Source of the DNA: Streptococcus suis
Lineage (GTDB): Bacteria > Bacillota > Bacilli > Lactobacillales > Streptococcaceae
Direction of reading: 5' to 3'
DNA length: 64,000 nucleotides
NCBI RefSeq assembly: GCF_024509525.1
Contig: NZ_JAMWEM010000006.1
Location: 1-64,000 of the forward strand
The translations under genes were made by a program, and so were the position numbers. The notes under the pieces are model-generated. The model made no database searches. It was given only the letters and a program-made list of their open reading frames with translations, and had not been told where the DNA came from. Numbering within the stretch: position 1 is the first letter of the stretch; each line of letters opens with the position of its first letter. Positions 38,651 through 48,933 of this stretch are shown here, piece after piece.

Positions 38651-40051
38651 CTAACGACTAAATCCATTGGCATCACTCAGCGCCTTAAACCAACGTCCCG
38701 ATTTCTTAATCCTGCGCTCCTGATTCTCCAAATCCAACTCGACCAGCCCATAACGATTTTTGTAGGCATTGATCCAAGACCAACAATCAATAAAGGTCCA
38801 CAACATATAACCTTTACAGTTAGCCCCTTCCTCAATAGCCCGATGTAATTCTATCAAGTGATCTTCGATAAATTCAATCCGATAATCATCCTGAATGACC
38901 TCATCTTGTCGGAAAGCCGCTTCACCCTCTACTCCCATACCATTTTCAGTGACTAACCACTCAATATTGTTGTATTGGTCCCGAATATTGATTGCGATAT
39001 CGTAGATTCCTTTTTCATAGATTTCCCAGCCTCGATGCGGATTGATTTTTTTCCCTGGCATATCGTAAGGTGCGAAGAAGTGCTCCGGGGCCAACACCTC
39101 TCCCTCTTTCCAGATCTTTGTCGGCGCCTGTACACGAAGGGGTTGGTAATAGTTGACACCTAAAAAATCTACCCGATTTTCCCTAATAATCGCCAGCTCT
39201 TCCTCGCTGGTTTCAGGACTCAATCCGTATTCCTCAATCAAGTCAACCAAGTCCCTCGGGTATTCTCCCAATACAGAAGGATCTAAGAAACTCTTGGTTT
39301 GGAAGAGCTCCGCTATTTTAGCTGCCTTGACATCATCAGGATGCTCACTTCGAGGATAGGCCGGTGTCAGATTCAGGACAATTGCAATTTTCTTCTCCGG
39401 ATTCACTTCATGACAAGCTTTTACTGCCAAGGAACTAGCCAACTGAGTATGGTAGGCAACAGCAACCGCCGCCTTAGCATCCACCTTACAAGGATAATGA
39501 TAATCCCCTAGATAGCCGCATTCAACTGGAACAATCGGCTCATTAAAGGTAATCCAACGATCTACTAGGTCGTCAAACAATTCAAAACAAGTACGAGCAT
39601 AGGCTTCATATGCCCAAACAATATCCTTGTTCTCCCAGCCTCCTTGCTCCTGCAAAGCATAGGGAAGATCAAAATGATAGAGATTAACAAACAGCTGAAT
39701 CCCTTTTTCTTTTATCAAAGAAAATACAGAACGATAAAAAGTCACAGCCTCCTGATTGACCTCACCAACGCCTTTGGGAAATAACCGTGACCACTGAATC
39801 GATGTCCTAAATACTGTGTGTCCAGTTTCAACCAATAACTCGATATCCTTTTTGAAATTCTTATAGAAAGTGGAAGTCCTCTCTGGACCTACTTTCCCAT
39901 GGAAACGTTCTGGCTCAATGCTGTACCAGTAGTCCCAATTATTCTGTCCTTTTCCATCGCCCAGCTCAGTCCCCTCACTCTGCGGACCCGATGTAGAAGT
40001 CCCCCACAAAAAACCTTCTGGAAACTGATAAACTACCTTATCCTCTGTCAT
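38651..40051 (-). CDS. GH1 6-phospho-beta-glucosidase
   Basis: 466-residue glycoside hydrolase family 1 enzyme. The acid/base glutamate lies in WITFNEP and the nucleophile in VTENGMG; the N-terminal FPEGFLWGTSTSGPQSEG is typical. It should hydrolyse the 6-phosphorylated beta-glycoside delivered by the PTS. The start at 40051 is chosen by AAAGGAA spacing; a TTG two codons earlier is in frame. It overlaps the GH4 gene by 14 bases. Confidence 0.9.
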   Translation of the reverse strand: MTEDKVVYQFPEGFLWGTSTSGPQSEGTELGDGKGQNNWDYWYSIEPERFHGKVGPERTSTFYKNFKKDIELLVETGHTVFRTSIQWSRLFPKGVGEVNQEAVTFYRSVFSLIKEKGIQLFVNLYHFDLPYALQEQGGWENKDIVWAYEAYARTCFELFDDLVDRWITFNEPIVPVECGYLGDYHYPCKVDAKAAVAVAYHTQLASSLAVKACHEVNPEKKIAIVLNLTPAYPRSEHPDDVKAAKIAELFQTKSFLDPSVLGEYPRDLVDLIEEYGLSPETSEEELAIIRENRVDFLGVNYYQPLRVQAPTKIWKEGEVLAPEHFFAPYDMPGKKINPHRGWEIYEKGIYDIAINIRDQYNNIEWLVTENGMGVEGEAAFRQDEVIQDDYRIEFIEDHLIELHRAIEEGANCKGYMLWTFIDCWSWINAYKNRYGLVELDLENQERRIKKSGRWFKALSDANGFSR

Positions 40052-41402
40052 AACCAATTCCTTTCTTCTTTATCTGATCGATGACACTCCTAAATTGTGG
40101 CAAGTACGCCTCATGTGCCACTAGTAATTCTTGTAAGACACGCTCTGCCAATTCTCCATTCGGAATCAGAGGATTGAGAGCAAAAGCCTGTAAAGCCAAA
40201 GCGTAGTCTCCTGTCATTGCAGCCCCAACAGTTGCCAACTCCATTTGCTTCATTTGCTGCAAGTAACCCCTGACCACCATCGGTGTTTTGGGACATACCA
40301 AAGGAAGCGCACCCTGGGCAGTAATGACAGACGAGACTTCGACTACGCAGTCCTCTGGCAGATAAGAAATCACTCCCCTATTAACCGTCGAAACCGTCAT
40401 AATTTCCTTGCTGTCGTTGTATATAGCACAAATGAGTTGACAGGCAACATCGCTGTAATAAGCACCACCACGTTGCTCCAGTTGCTTAGGCTTATAGTCC
40501 AAATTTGAATCCCTGTAGAGCTCAAACAACTCTTCTTCGACCTCTTGAACAACCTGAGCCCGCACCTTCCCTTGACGATACTGGTCTAAGGTATCTGCCA
40601 ACATCTCCTTTTCTAAAAAGTAGTAACGGTGGTAATCACAGGGCAACAGACCAATCGACTGCAAGAATGGGAATGAAAAATCTAAATTGGTAATATTTTT
40701 AACAGCCTCCTGATTCCCTCTTGAGTCACCGTATAAAGCTTCCATGACTTCACCAGTACGATTCTGGCCAGTCTGATCCCAAACTTCATGAAAATGGAAA
40801 TGGTTTAATCCAACATGATTGGTTTGAATGGACGCCTCAGGCAGATTCAAAATCTGAGCTGCCGTCTTTTTCTGACCAATCGGAATATTGCATAAGCCAA
40901 TCACCCTGTTCCACTGCAGTTCATTAACAATCGCTTCCGTTACTATGCCTGCAGGATTGGTAAAATTAATCAACCAAGCATCTGGACACAGCTCTTTCAT
41001 GTCTGCAATGATACCCTTGTAGACCTCTATAGTCCGAAAGGCCTTAAAAATACCGCCTGCCCCATTGGTTTCCTGTCCAAGTAGACCATGACTCAAAGGA
41101 ATTGTCTCATCGATATAGCGTGCCTGTAACTGACCAACTCGGAACTGAGATGTCACAAAGTCTGCTCCCTTCAAAGCAGCCCTTCGATCCAGTGTCGCCT
41201 CTATTTCCCAGTCTAATCCAGCCTTTCTGACCATTCGACGTGCCAAATCAACAACTATCTTCTGCTTCTCAGCCCCAGCTTCAACATCTACAAACCACCA
41301 TTCTCGAATGGGTAGTTGCTGGGAACGCAAAATCATCCCTTCAACTAACTCAGGAGTATAGCTCGAGCCGCCACCGAGTGTGACTAATTTGATTGATTTC
41401 AC
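40038..41402 (-). CDS. GH4 NAD-dependent 6-phospho-glycosidase
   Basis: 454-residue family 4 glycosidase, which uses NAD and a divalent metal in a redox-assisted cleavage of 6-phospho-glycosides. The N-terminal LVTLGGGSSYTPELVEG binds NAD; the INFTNPAG and GLCNIPIG segments and the metal-ligand cysteine and histidine (GLNHFHF) are present. It starts at GTG 41402 after AGGAG. It is the first gene of the operon, directly under the cre-overlapped promoter. Having both GH4 and GH1 in one operon suggests a range of linkages. Confidence 0.9.
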   Translation of the reverse strand: MKSIKLVTLGGGSSYTPELVEGMILRSQQLPIREWWFVDVEAGAEKQKIVVDLARRMVRKAGLDWEIEATLDRRAALKGADFVTSQFRVGQLQARYIDETIPLSHGLLGQETNGAGGIFKAFRTIEVYKGIIADMKELCPDAWLINFTNPAGIVTEAIVNELQWNRVIGLCNIPIGQKKTAAQILNLPEASIQTNHVGLNHFHFHEVWDQTGQNRTGEVMEALYGDSRGNQEAVKNITNLDFSFPFLQSIGLLPCDYHRYYFLEKEMLADTLDQYRQGKVRAQVVQEVEEELFELYRDSNLDYKPKQLEQRGGAYYSDVACQLICAIYNDSKEIMTVSTVNRGVISYLPEDCVVEVSSVITAQGALPLVCPKTPMVVRGYLQQMKQMELATVGAAMTGDYALALQAFALNPLIPNGELAERVLQELLVAHEAYLPQFRSVIDQIKKKGIGYDRG

Positions 41403-41435
41403 GACCTGTTCTCCTTTTTTTATTCATATATTCTT

Positions 41436-41472
41436 ATTATATTCCTGTTTCTACCTTTTGTAAACGCGTACA
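41436..41472 (-). promoter_or_regulatory. PTS-operon promoter overlapped by a CcpA site
   Basis: TTTACA at 41459-41464 and TATAAT at 41436-41441, spacing 17, on the minus strand. The cre TGTACGCGTTTACA (41459-41472) matches TGWAANCGNTNWCA at 13 of 14 positions and covers the -35, so CcpA binding would repress the operon when glucose is present. Confidence 0.8.
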
Positions 41473-41519
41473 CTTCCTGTCTTTTTCCGTAATATAAAGG
41501 AAACTCCCCTCAAGACAGC

Positions 41520-41554
41520 CAAAAACGACCTCCAACACGGAAGTCGTTTTCTTA
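41520..41554 (-). terminator. Terminator of leuS; right member of the perfect 35-bp direct repeat
   Basis: The same 35 bases as 32656-32690, in the same orientation, placed just after the leuS stop codon on the minus strand. The two copies bracket the PTS operon. Confidence 0.9.
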
Positions 41555-41564
41555 TTATTTGCAT

Positions 41565-44066
41565 TTATTTCACAACAATATTAACCAACTTATTCGGAAC
41601 ACTAATCACCTTCACCACTGTTTGCCCAGCGATTTCAGCTTGGACTTTTTCGTCCGCAAGGGCAACTTTTTCAAGCTCTGCTGGTGATAGGTCTTTGGCT
41701 ACGGTCAAGCGGACTTTTACTTTACCCTTAATTTGGACAACAATTTCCACTTCGCTTTCTACTAGTTTGCTTTCGTCATATGTTGGCCATGCGACATAGC
41801 TGATTGACTGGCCTGTTGCTTCCAGACCTTGCCAGAGTTCTTCTGCCAAGTGTGGTGCAAATGGGGCAATCAATTGGACAAAGCCTTTGGCGTATTCGAC
41901 GTAAAGCTTGTCTTCTTTGTTGGCTGCATTGACAAAGACCATGAGCTGAGCGATAGCCGTATTGAATTTCAAGCTCTCAATCTGCTCAGTGACAGCTTTA
42001 ACTGTTTCATTGTAAACCTTGTCCAAAGCTCCGCTATTTTCCGCCACAATCTCTTTAGTCGTCAAGAGACGGTAAACACGGTCAAGGAACTTACGGCTAC
42101 CCTCGAGGCCTTCTTCTGACCAGGCGATTGACGCATCAAGTGGACCCATGAACATCTCGTAAACACGGAGGGTATCCGCACCAAACTGCTCGACTACATC
42201 GTCTGGGTTGACCACGTTTTTAAGGGACTTAGACATCTTAGCAGGTGCCTGCTCCAACTCCTCACCAGTTTCGATGTTGAAGAAGGAACCATCACATTTT
42301 TCAACCTTATCTGTCGCTACAAGCGCCCCACGGCTGTCGCGGTAGCTGGTTCCCAAAATCATGCCTTGGTTAAAGAGTTTTTGGAAAGGCTCTTTGGTTG
42401 GCACAACACCGATGTCATAGAGGAACTTGTGCCAGAAGCGAGCGTAGAGCAGGTGAAGGACTGCGTGCTCGGCACCACCGATATAGATATCCACTGGCAA
42501 CCATGCTTTGAGAAGCTCCTCATCTGCCAATTTCTCATCATTGTGCGGGTCGATGTAGCGGAGGTAGTACCAGCTAGAGCCCGCCCATTGCGGCATAGTG
42601 TTGGTCTCACGGCGACCTTTGACACCATCTTCACGCACCACTTCCAACCAGTCTGTCAAGTTAGCAAGCGGCGATTCCCCTGTACCTGAAGGCTTGATGT
42701 CTGAGGTTTTTGGCAATACCAGAGGTAACTCATTTTCTGGGACTGCTGTGGAAGTTCCGTCTTCCCAGTGGATGATTGGAATTGGCTCACCCCAATAACG
42801 CTGGCGGCTGAAGAGCCAGTCGCGGAGGCGGTAAGAAATTTTCTCCTGACCGACACCATTTTCTTCCAACCAAGCCACCATTTTGGCAATAGCATCTTCC
42901 TTGTTAAGACCATCTAGGAAGTCAGAATTGATGTGGGCACCGTCCTCTGTGTAAGGAGCTTCTTCTACATTGCCACCTTCCAGAACTGGAATGATATCCA
43001 AGTTAAACTGCTTGGCAAATTCCCAGTCACGCTCATCGTGGGCAGGAACAGCCATGATAGCACCTGTTCCGTAGCTTGCCAGTACATAGTCGGCAATCCA
43101 GATTGGAATTTCTTTACCGTTGACAGGGTTGATGGCGTAGGCACCTGTCCAGACACCTGTCTTGTCTTTAGCCAGGTCAGTACGAGCCAAGTCTGATTTG
43201 AGAGAGGCTTGGCGTTTGTACTCTGCTACCGCTTCTGCCTGCTCTGGTGAGGTAATGTTATCCACCAAGTCATGCTCAGGGGCAAGAACTGCGTAGGTCG
43301 CACCGAAAAGGGTGTCAGGACGAGTGGTAAAGACTGTGAAGTCCTTGTCTGTGCCCTTAATCTTGAAAGTCACATTGGCACCAGTTGACTTGCCGATCCA
43401 GTTGCGTTGCATGTCCTTGATAGACTCTGGCCAATCAACTTCTTCTAGGTCGTTGAGCAAACGCTCTGCATAGGCAGTGATTTTCAGCATCCATTGACGC
43501 ATTGGCTTGCGGACAACTGGGTAGCCACCACGTTCAGATGTTCCGTCAGGAAGGACCTCTTCATTGGCGATAGCTGTTCCCAATTCCTCTACCCAGTTGA
43601 CAGGCACTTCTGCCTCGTAGGCGAGGCCTTTTTCATACAACTTGGTGAAAATCCACTGGGTCCACTTGTAGTAGTTAGGATCAGTTGTATTGACCTCACG
43701 ATCCCAGTCGTAAGAAAAGCCAAGGGCGTTAATCTGACGTTTGAAGTTGGCAATATTTTCCGCCGTAAAGTCAGCTGGGTCATTGCCCGTATCCATAGCA
43801 TACTGCTCCGCTGGCAGACCAAAGGCATCCCAACCCATTGGGTGAAGAACGTTGTAGCCTTGGGCACGCTTGTAACGACTGAGAATGTCCGTCGCCGTAT
43901 AGCCCTCAGGATGACCAACGTGAAGGCCTGCACCAGACGGATAAGGGAACATGTCTAGGGCATAAAAGTTTGGCTTTTCTGCATCTGTTCCCGTTTTAAA
44001 AGTATGATTTTTTGCCCAAAATTCCTGCCATTTGGGCTCGATTTCCTTGTGATTGTAGAAGCTCAT
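41565..44066 (-). CDS. leuS: Leucyl-tRNA synthetase
   Basis: 833-residue class I synthetase, full length. The HIGH-type motif is HVGHPEGY near residue 48 and KMSKS is present in the C-terminal half as [14 protein letters not shown]. The editing domain (CP1) lies between. GGAG precedes the ATG; an extended -10 lies about 40 bases upstream. Confidence 0.97.
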   Translation of the reverse strand: MSFYNHKEIEPKWQEFWAKNHTFKTGTDAEKPNFYALDMFPYPSGAGLHVGHPEGYTATDILSRYKRAQGYNVLHPMGWDAFGLPAEQYAMDTGNDPADFTAENIANFKRQINALGFSYDWDREVNTTDPNYYKWTQWIFTKLYEKGLAYEAEVPVNWVEELGTAIANEEVLPDGTSERGGYPVVRKPMRQWMLKITAYAERLLNDLEEVDWPESIKDMQRNWIGKSTGANVTFKIKGTDKDFTVFTTRPDTLFGATYAVLAPEHDLVDNITSPEQAEAVAEYKRQASLKSDLARTDLAKDKTGVWTGAYAINPVNGKEIPIWIADYVLASYGTGAIMAVPAHDERDWEFAKQFNLDIIPVLEGGNVEEAPYTEDGAHINSDFLDGLNKEDAIAKMVAWLEENGVGQEKISYRLRDWLFSRQRYWGEPIPIIHWEDGTSTAVPENELPLVLPKTSDIKPSGTGESPLANLTDWLEVVREDGVKGRRETNTMPQWAGSSWYYLRYIDPHNDEKLADEELLKAWLPVDIYIGGAEHAVLHLLYARFWHKFLYDIGVVPTKEPFQKLFNQGMILGTSYRDSRGALVATDKVEKCDGSFFNIETGEELEQAPAKMSKSLKNVVNPDDVVEQFGADTLRVYEMFMGPLDASIAWSEEGLEGSRKFLDRVYRLLTTKEIVAENSGALDKVYNETVKAVTEQIESLKFNTAIAQLMVFVNAANKEDKLYVEYAKGFVQLIAPFAPHLAEELWQGLEATGQSISYVAWPTYDESKLVESEVEIVVQIKGKVKVRLTVAKDLSPAELEKVALADEKVQAEIAGQTVVKVISVPNKLVNIVVK

Positions 44067-44177
44067 ATCATTTCTCCAATAAAATTTATTATTTTCTTAT
44101 TATATCACGAAAACAGGAAAGAAAAAAGCAGGATAATAAAACCCCGCTAAAAATAGCCTCTTCATGTTTATTGAGTA

Positions 44178-46019
44178 TTATTCACCCAGAACCGAATCCA
44201 CAATGACTTCAAAATCCGTCCGTTCATCACGCGCCTTGATGCCAGCCTTGACATCCAGAACGTAGTCCGTGATGATACCGTCAACTTCCGAATTGACAAA
44301 GCGTTGGATGGATTCTTCTGTATTGACTGTCCAGACAATGACTTTCTTGCCTTGGGCTTTCAGGTCTGCTACCTTTTCTGGACTAGCTTCTGCCTCTTCC
44401 ATAATCAGATAATCGCCCTGCAAATCTTCTGTCTGACCGATGGAGAAGTAATAGAGATAACCAGACACCATCTCAGGATAGGTTTCTTCGATGTAGGTAA
44501 TCAGCTTGTAGTCCAAGGACAGCAGAGCCACTTCCTCTTCAACACCATAGGCCTTGACCATGGCAACAATGTCATCCACCATTTGCTTGTCGGCTGTTTT
44601 GCCCTTCAGTTCGATAAAGAGGCCAATCTTACCCTTGCTGGCTTCGATCACCTCCTCAATCGTAGGAACTGGCTGGGCTGGACGGCTATTGTCAAACGCA
44701 TCCGCAACCTGCAAGTCCTGGATTTCAGCCAGAGTCATCTCACTAGAACTACGGCTGTCGCCAGCTACACGCTTGAAATCACCATCATGATTGAGGACAT
44801 AGTGACCGTCTTTGGTCCGTTGAATATCAATCTCAGACCAAGCCACCCCTTCCTCCGCAGCTGCTAAAATACCTGCAATCGTATTTTCAGCACCCAAGTC
44901 ACCTCCACCGCGGTGGGCGACTAAGGCAATCTCACGATTTACACGGAAAATCGTGTCAAAATGCTGCATCAACAAGTAAGCAAAGCCAAAATTTCCTGCC
45001 AAGATAAAGAGAATCAAGCTGGTCACCAAAAACTTGGTACGCAGGCGAATGGTCGGCAAGATGTCCTCCCGCCACTTACTGGCCTTGGTCGAAAGAGTAA
45101 CCGCTACAGGACGACCCTCAGCCTCTTCGTAATCATAAAAGGCATCCGTCACTCGATAAATCATCATCGGCGGAAAGAGGAAGGTCAGAAAGCTGACAAT
45201 ATCCACGACTACAAGGAGGATAAACAAGAGATACAAACGACTTTGATTTGTCTGCTCTGCCTGACTGACCAAAACATAGGCAAGCAGGGCTACCAAGGCA
45301 ACAAAGAGAGGTAAAAAGTAGACAAGGCCATTTTTCAAAAAAATCCCGACAAGTCGCTTGATGAGAGCCCGACCGTATTTCTTTGTCAAATCAAGAGAGG
45401 AGCGAATAGCTGAACCAATCGTTTTCCCACCAATGAGGACATAGTGGAAGGTGAATATCAGTCGATAGCTCAGATAGGTCAATATCAGGAGAACTCCTAT
45501 ATAAAGCGATAGATAAAGAGGGTTGGCATAAATCACCGAAGTGATAAAGTTGGGAATCTGGAACTGTCGCATAGGGCCAATGGTGACACCCAAGCCCAAG
45601 AGCGGGAAAATCAAGGATACATAGACCATGAGCAATAGGCCCGCTGGACTAAAGAGGGACTTGAGGGAGGTCAATCCCAGCCAGAGCATGTGCCGAGCGG
45701 TCATTTCAATCCTCTCTTCCTTTATAAGAGCACTGGTCAAGATAAAGGTGTTGACATCTAAACCAATCAAAATCACCATCATGACCAAGGTCGCCAATAG
45801 AAAGCCAATCCCTTGGAAGCTCAAGAGAAAGGATACATAGTCCCCACTGGAAATCCCTGTCCGCCCTGATAAGGCTAAAAAAGTATCAATGGCAAAGGAA
45901 TACAAAGGATAAATAACCAGAGCCAATAGCCCCTTACTAAGCAGTTGGTATTTAGTAAAAAGCCAGACGATCCGACAACGAAAGGCCCAGCTAGTTGAAA
46001 CTTTCTTTCCTGTTTTCAT
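44178..46019 (-). CDS. Membrane-bound glycerophosphodiester phosphodiesterase
   Basis: 613 residues. The first 340 contain about eight membrane helices (the membrane domain found in a subset of Gram-positive GDPDs); the C-terminal 250 are a GDPD TIM-barrel domain with AHRGGGDLGAENT, EIDIQRTKDGHYVLNHD and a final WTVNTEESI segment. It hydrolyses glycerophosphodiesters, possibly from lipoteichoic acid or phospholipid turnover, outside the membrane. The start at 46019 (MKTGKK) follows GGAGGAG. A weak G/C hairpin with T-run at about 44125-44158 may end the transcript. Confidence 0.88.
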   Translation of the reverse strand: MKTGKKVSTSWAFRCRIVWLFTKYQLLSKGLLALVIYPLYSFAIDTFLALSGRTGISSGDYVSFLLSFQGIGFLLATLVMMVILIGLDVNTFILTSALIKEERIEMTARHMLWLGLTSLKSLFSPAGLLLMVYVSLIFPLLGLGVTIGPMRQFQIPNFITSVIYANPLYLSLYIGVLLILTYLSYRLIFTFHYVLIGGKTIGSAIRSSLDLTKKYGRALIKRLVGIFLKNGLVYFLPLFVALVALLAYVLVSQAEQTNQSRLYLLFILLVVVDIVSFLTFLFPPMMIYRVTDAFYDYEEAEGRPVAVTLSTKASKWREDILPTIRLRTKFLVTSLILFILAGNFGFAYLLMQHFDTIFRVNREIALVAHRGGGDLGAENTIAGILAAAEEGVAWSEIDIQRTKDGHYVLNHDGDFKRVAGDSRSSSEMTLAEIQDLQVADAFDNSRPAQPVPTIEEVIEASKGKIGLFIELKGKTADKQMVDDIVAMVKAYGVEEEVALLSLDYKLITYIEETYPEMVSGYLYYFSIGQTEDLQGDYLIMEEAEASPEKVADLKAQGKKVIVWTVNTEESIQRFVNSEVDGIITDYVLDVKAGIKARDERTDFEVIVDSVLGE

Positions 46020-46108
46020 ATCTCCTCCGAAAAACATTTTTTGTTATTGTACCATAATTAATATTCTGGAACAATGTCGACTAGAGAGGGCTATTCCCCA
46101 CAAGAAAA

Positions 46109-46128
46109 AGGCTGGGAAATCCCAACCT
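46109..46128 (-). terminator. Intrinsic terminator of pepO
   Basis: AGGTTGGGA / TCCCAGCCT with a 2-base loop followed by five T on the minus strand. Confidence 0.85.
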
Positions 46129-46137
46129 CTGTCTGTT

Positions 46138-48030
46138 TTACCAAATAATCACGCGGTCTTCTTTAGCACGCCACATGCCGTCGCCTTCTTGAACGCCAAA
46201 GGTTTCATGGAATTCATCGAAGTTTGGCAACTGGATATTGGTGCGTAAGTGACCTGGTGCGTGGACATCCACACTAGCCAACATCTGCATGAACTCAGGA
46301 CGAGCCTTCATTCGCCAGATGCGAGCAAAGTTAGTGAAAAATTCCTCTGCGGAGAAGTCATCTTCTGACTTGGCTGCTTCTAGGGCTGCCGCAATCCCAC
46401 CAAGGTCAGCAATGTTTTCTGACACGGTCAATTTACCATTGATTTTGGCACCGTAGGAATCCTGACCTTCAAACTGGTCGATGACCTGCTGGGTACGGGC
46501 CTCAAAGGCTGCATAGTCTTCTTCTGTCCACCAGTTATTAAGGCTACCATGCTCATCGAAGGAAGCACCGTTTGAGTCAAAGGCATGGGAAATCTCATGG
46601 GCAATAACCGCACCGATACCACCGTAGTTAGCTGATGAAGACTGCTCCAGCGAGTAGAATGGCGCCTGCAAAATGGCTGCTGGGAAGACAATCAAGTTCT
46701 TCTGTGGATTGTAGTAGGCGTTGACCATGTGAGCTGGCATGCCCCATTCCTTAATGTCCACAGGCTTGTTCCACTTGCTCCAACCATGAGCAATGTCAAT
46801 CTTGTTTAGTTCGATTGCATTTTCCACTAAGGACTTACTTGGGTCAATAAGCTTCTTATAATAACGCTCTGGCAAGGCTTCTGGGTAGCCGATGTAAGGC
46901 TTGATGACATTGAGTTTGACAATAGCCTTGTCACGCGTTTCCTGAGCCAACCAGTCTGCCGTTTCCAAACGAGATTTGTAAACCTCAATCATCTTGGCAA
47001 CTTTTGCTTCCACATCAGCCTTGGCTTCTGGTGAGAATTTTTCTCCAGCATACCAAAGACCGAGGGCTTGGTTAAAGTAGCCTTGTGCCAAGTTGTAAGC
47101 TGCTTTTTCTTGATTTTGAGCCTGCGGTGTACCAGAAAGAGCACGGCTGTAGGCTCCTGCTAGAATACGGATTTCATCCGACAGGAAGGCTGTATAAGCT
47201 CCTGCCGCTTTCAAAATCAAGGTCGCCTTCAAAAGCTCCCAATTATCCACACTGTAAATGTCCTTGGCAGCCTGCCAGAAACGTTCCTCAGGCACGATAA
47301 TCTTATCTGGCGTTTGACCTAAAATCGCTGTGAAGAAATCATCCAAAGGCAACTCTGGTGCCAAGGCTGTAAAATCTGCCCATTCGTACGGGTGGTAAAG
47401 TTTGGCGTACTCAGAACCTTCTTCATTTGACAGAACATACTTGGCAATCGTGGCATCTAGTTCCAAACGCTTGTCCAAGAGGTCCTTGATTTCCTCATCA
47501 CTGAAACCGAACTTAAGCAGGAGGGTTTCTTGGCTTTCACGCCAGATTTTGAGCAATTCTGCTCCTTTTTCATGACCTTCCTCATAGTAGGTCGTATCTG
47601 GCAGGATAATGCCTAGAGAATCTGCCCAGAGGACATTGGTGGTCGCATCCATAAAGTCAGGTGCTACGCCAAATGGCATGAGGTTTGGCTTGCCTGCCAT
47701 CTCGTATTCTGCCAACTTGCTGGTAAATTCTTCGAAAGAGTTGAGTGCCTTGTACTCAGCAATCAAGGCTTGTGCTGGTTCTGCACCCAAACGGTCACGG
47801 GTTTCATAGTCAGCCACTTGCTTGTGGAAGGCTACAAAGTTTTGCAAAACGCTATCTTCTGGGACATTTTCTCCCGCCAACCAAGCGTTTGTCGTGTCAA
47901 TCATGAGTTTTTCAATCTCATCCGCCAAGTCCGTGAAACCACCTGTTCTTGGCTTATCATCTGGAATGACGGCTGTTTTTGCCCATTCACCATTGACGTA
48001 TTCGTAAAAATCATCTTGTAAACGTGTCAT
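46138..48030 (-). CDS. pepO: M13-family endopeptidase PepO
   Basis: 630-residue zinc metallopeptidase of the neprilysin family. The HEISH zinc motif (near residue 477) with VIAHEISHAFD, the third ligand in ENIADLGG, and the C-terminal VQEGDGMWRAKEDRVIIW are all present. No signal peptide is evident. In streptococci PepO degrades peptides and has been linked to host interactions. AAGGAG precedes the ATG. Monocistronic. Confidence 0.95.
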   Translation of the reverse strand: MTRLQDDFYEYVNGEWAKTAVIPDDKPRTGGFTDLADEIEKLMIDTTNAWLAGENVPEDSVLQNFVAFHKQVADYETRDRLGAEPAQALIAEYKALNSFEEFTSKLAEYEMAGKPNLMPFGVAPDFMDATTNVLWADSLGIILPDTTYYEEGHEKGAELLKIWRESQETLLLKFGFSDEEIKDLLDKRLELDATIAKYVLSNEEGSEYAKLYHPYEWADFTALAPELPLDDFFTAILGQTPDKIIVPEERFWQAAKDIYSVDNWELLKATLILKAAGAYTAFLSDEIRILAGAYSRALSGTPQAQNQEKAAYNLAQGYFNQALGLWYAGEKFSPEAKADVEAKVAKMIEVYKSRLETADWLAQETRDKAIVKLNVIKPYIGYPEALPERYYKKLIDPSKSLVENAIELNKIDIAHGWSKWNKPVDIKEWGMPAHMVNAYYNPQKNLIVFPAAILQAPFYSLEQSSSANYGGIGAVIAHEISHAFDSNGASFDEHGSLNNWWTEEDYAAFEARTQQVIDQFEGQDSYGAKINGKLTVSENIADLGGIAAALEAAKSEDDFSAEEFFTNFARIWRMKARPEFMQMLASVDVHAPGHLRTNIQLPNFDEFHETFGVQEGDGMWRAKEDRVIIW

Positions 48031-48099
48031 TATATTCTCCTTTGCTTGTGTGATTATTTACTATAATAACAAAAAAGTCTGACAATTTCATTTGCCAAA

Positions 48100-48933
48100 C
48101 TAAATTTTTAGGGCATTTTTTAGGAAAAAGCTGACGCAGACTGTCAGAAGCCCCATGACCGAACAAGTTCCAGACATGGTCAGGTCAAGCCAGCTGGCAA
48201 GACCAAAGCCTAGAACAATCATCAGAATGGCGCAGCATTGTCCAAAAACTAAAAACTGACAGAAATGCTTCGACCAAGGTAAGGCCGCCATGCTGGGCGC
48301 TAGTAAGAAAACAATGACCGCCATGGAGCCGACCGCTTCAAAGGACAAGACGGTTGTCAAGGAAACCAGAAAAATCAACCCTAGCTCCAGTCTTTTGGTG
48401 GCAATCCCTTGGAGTTTTGCCTGCTCCTTATCCAAGAGATAGAGGGTCAGAGCTTGAAAATTCAAGGAAAAGAAGACCGATAGGACCAATAGGAGCCCGA
48501 CAGACTTGACCAAGGCCAATGGTAGTGATAGACCAAAGAGGTCCAGCCTGTTAAGAGGGGCAAAGAGCACCTCGCCCATCAGGACCATATCCAAGTCCAG
48601 ATGCACATTACGGGCAAACAGGGAGATGAGAATAACAGCTAGGGCAAAGAAAAAGGTAAAGAGCAAGCCCGTCGCCGCATCCTGAGCCAACTTACGTGTA
48701 TGTAGTCCCTCAATCGCTAGAACTGTCAGTAGACCAAAAACTGCCGCTCCGAACAAGAGCAGAGGGGAATCAAGGCTGTGACTGACCAAGAAGCCCAGTA
48801 CAATACCCAAGAGGACCGAGTGGGACAAGGCATCTGCCAGCATGGCCTGATTGCGCACCACCAAGACAGACCCAATCAAGCCACAAGAAGAACCAACAGC
48901 CAGTAAAATCAATAAGACCTCAAGCACCTGCAT
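48100..48933 (-). CDS. troD: Manganese ABC transporter permease TroD
   Basis: 277-residue ABC-3 family permease with about eight membrane helices. The family pattern LADALSHSVLLGIVLGFL follows the second helix. Last gene of the tro operon, overlapping troC by 14 bases. Two different permeases suggest a heterodimeric membrane part, as in treponemal TroCD. Confidence 0.85.
   Translation of the reverse strand: MQVLEVLLILLAVGSSCGLIGSVLVVRNQAMLADALSHSVLLGIVLGFLVSHSLDSPLLLFGAAVFGLLTVLAIEGLHTRKLAQDAATGLLFTFFFALAVILISLFARNVHLDLDMVLMGEVLFAPLNRLDLFGLSLPLALVKSVGLLLVLSVFFSLNFQALTLYLLDKEQAKLQGIATKRLELGLIFLVSLTTVLSFEAVGSMAVIVFLLAPSMAALPWSKHFCQFLVFGQCCAILMIVLGFGLASWLDLTMSGTCSVMGLLTVCVSFFLKNALKI

Noticed and set aside
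32656..41554. Treating the 35-bp repeat as insertion-sequence ends
   Set aside because: The repeats are direct, are perfect terminators, and no transposase or integrase lies between them.
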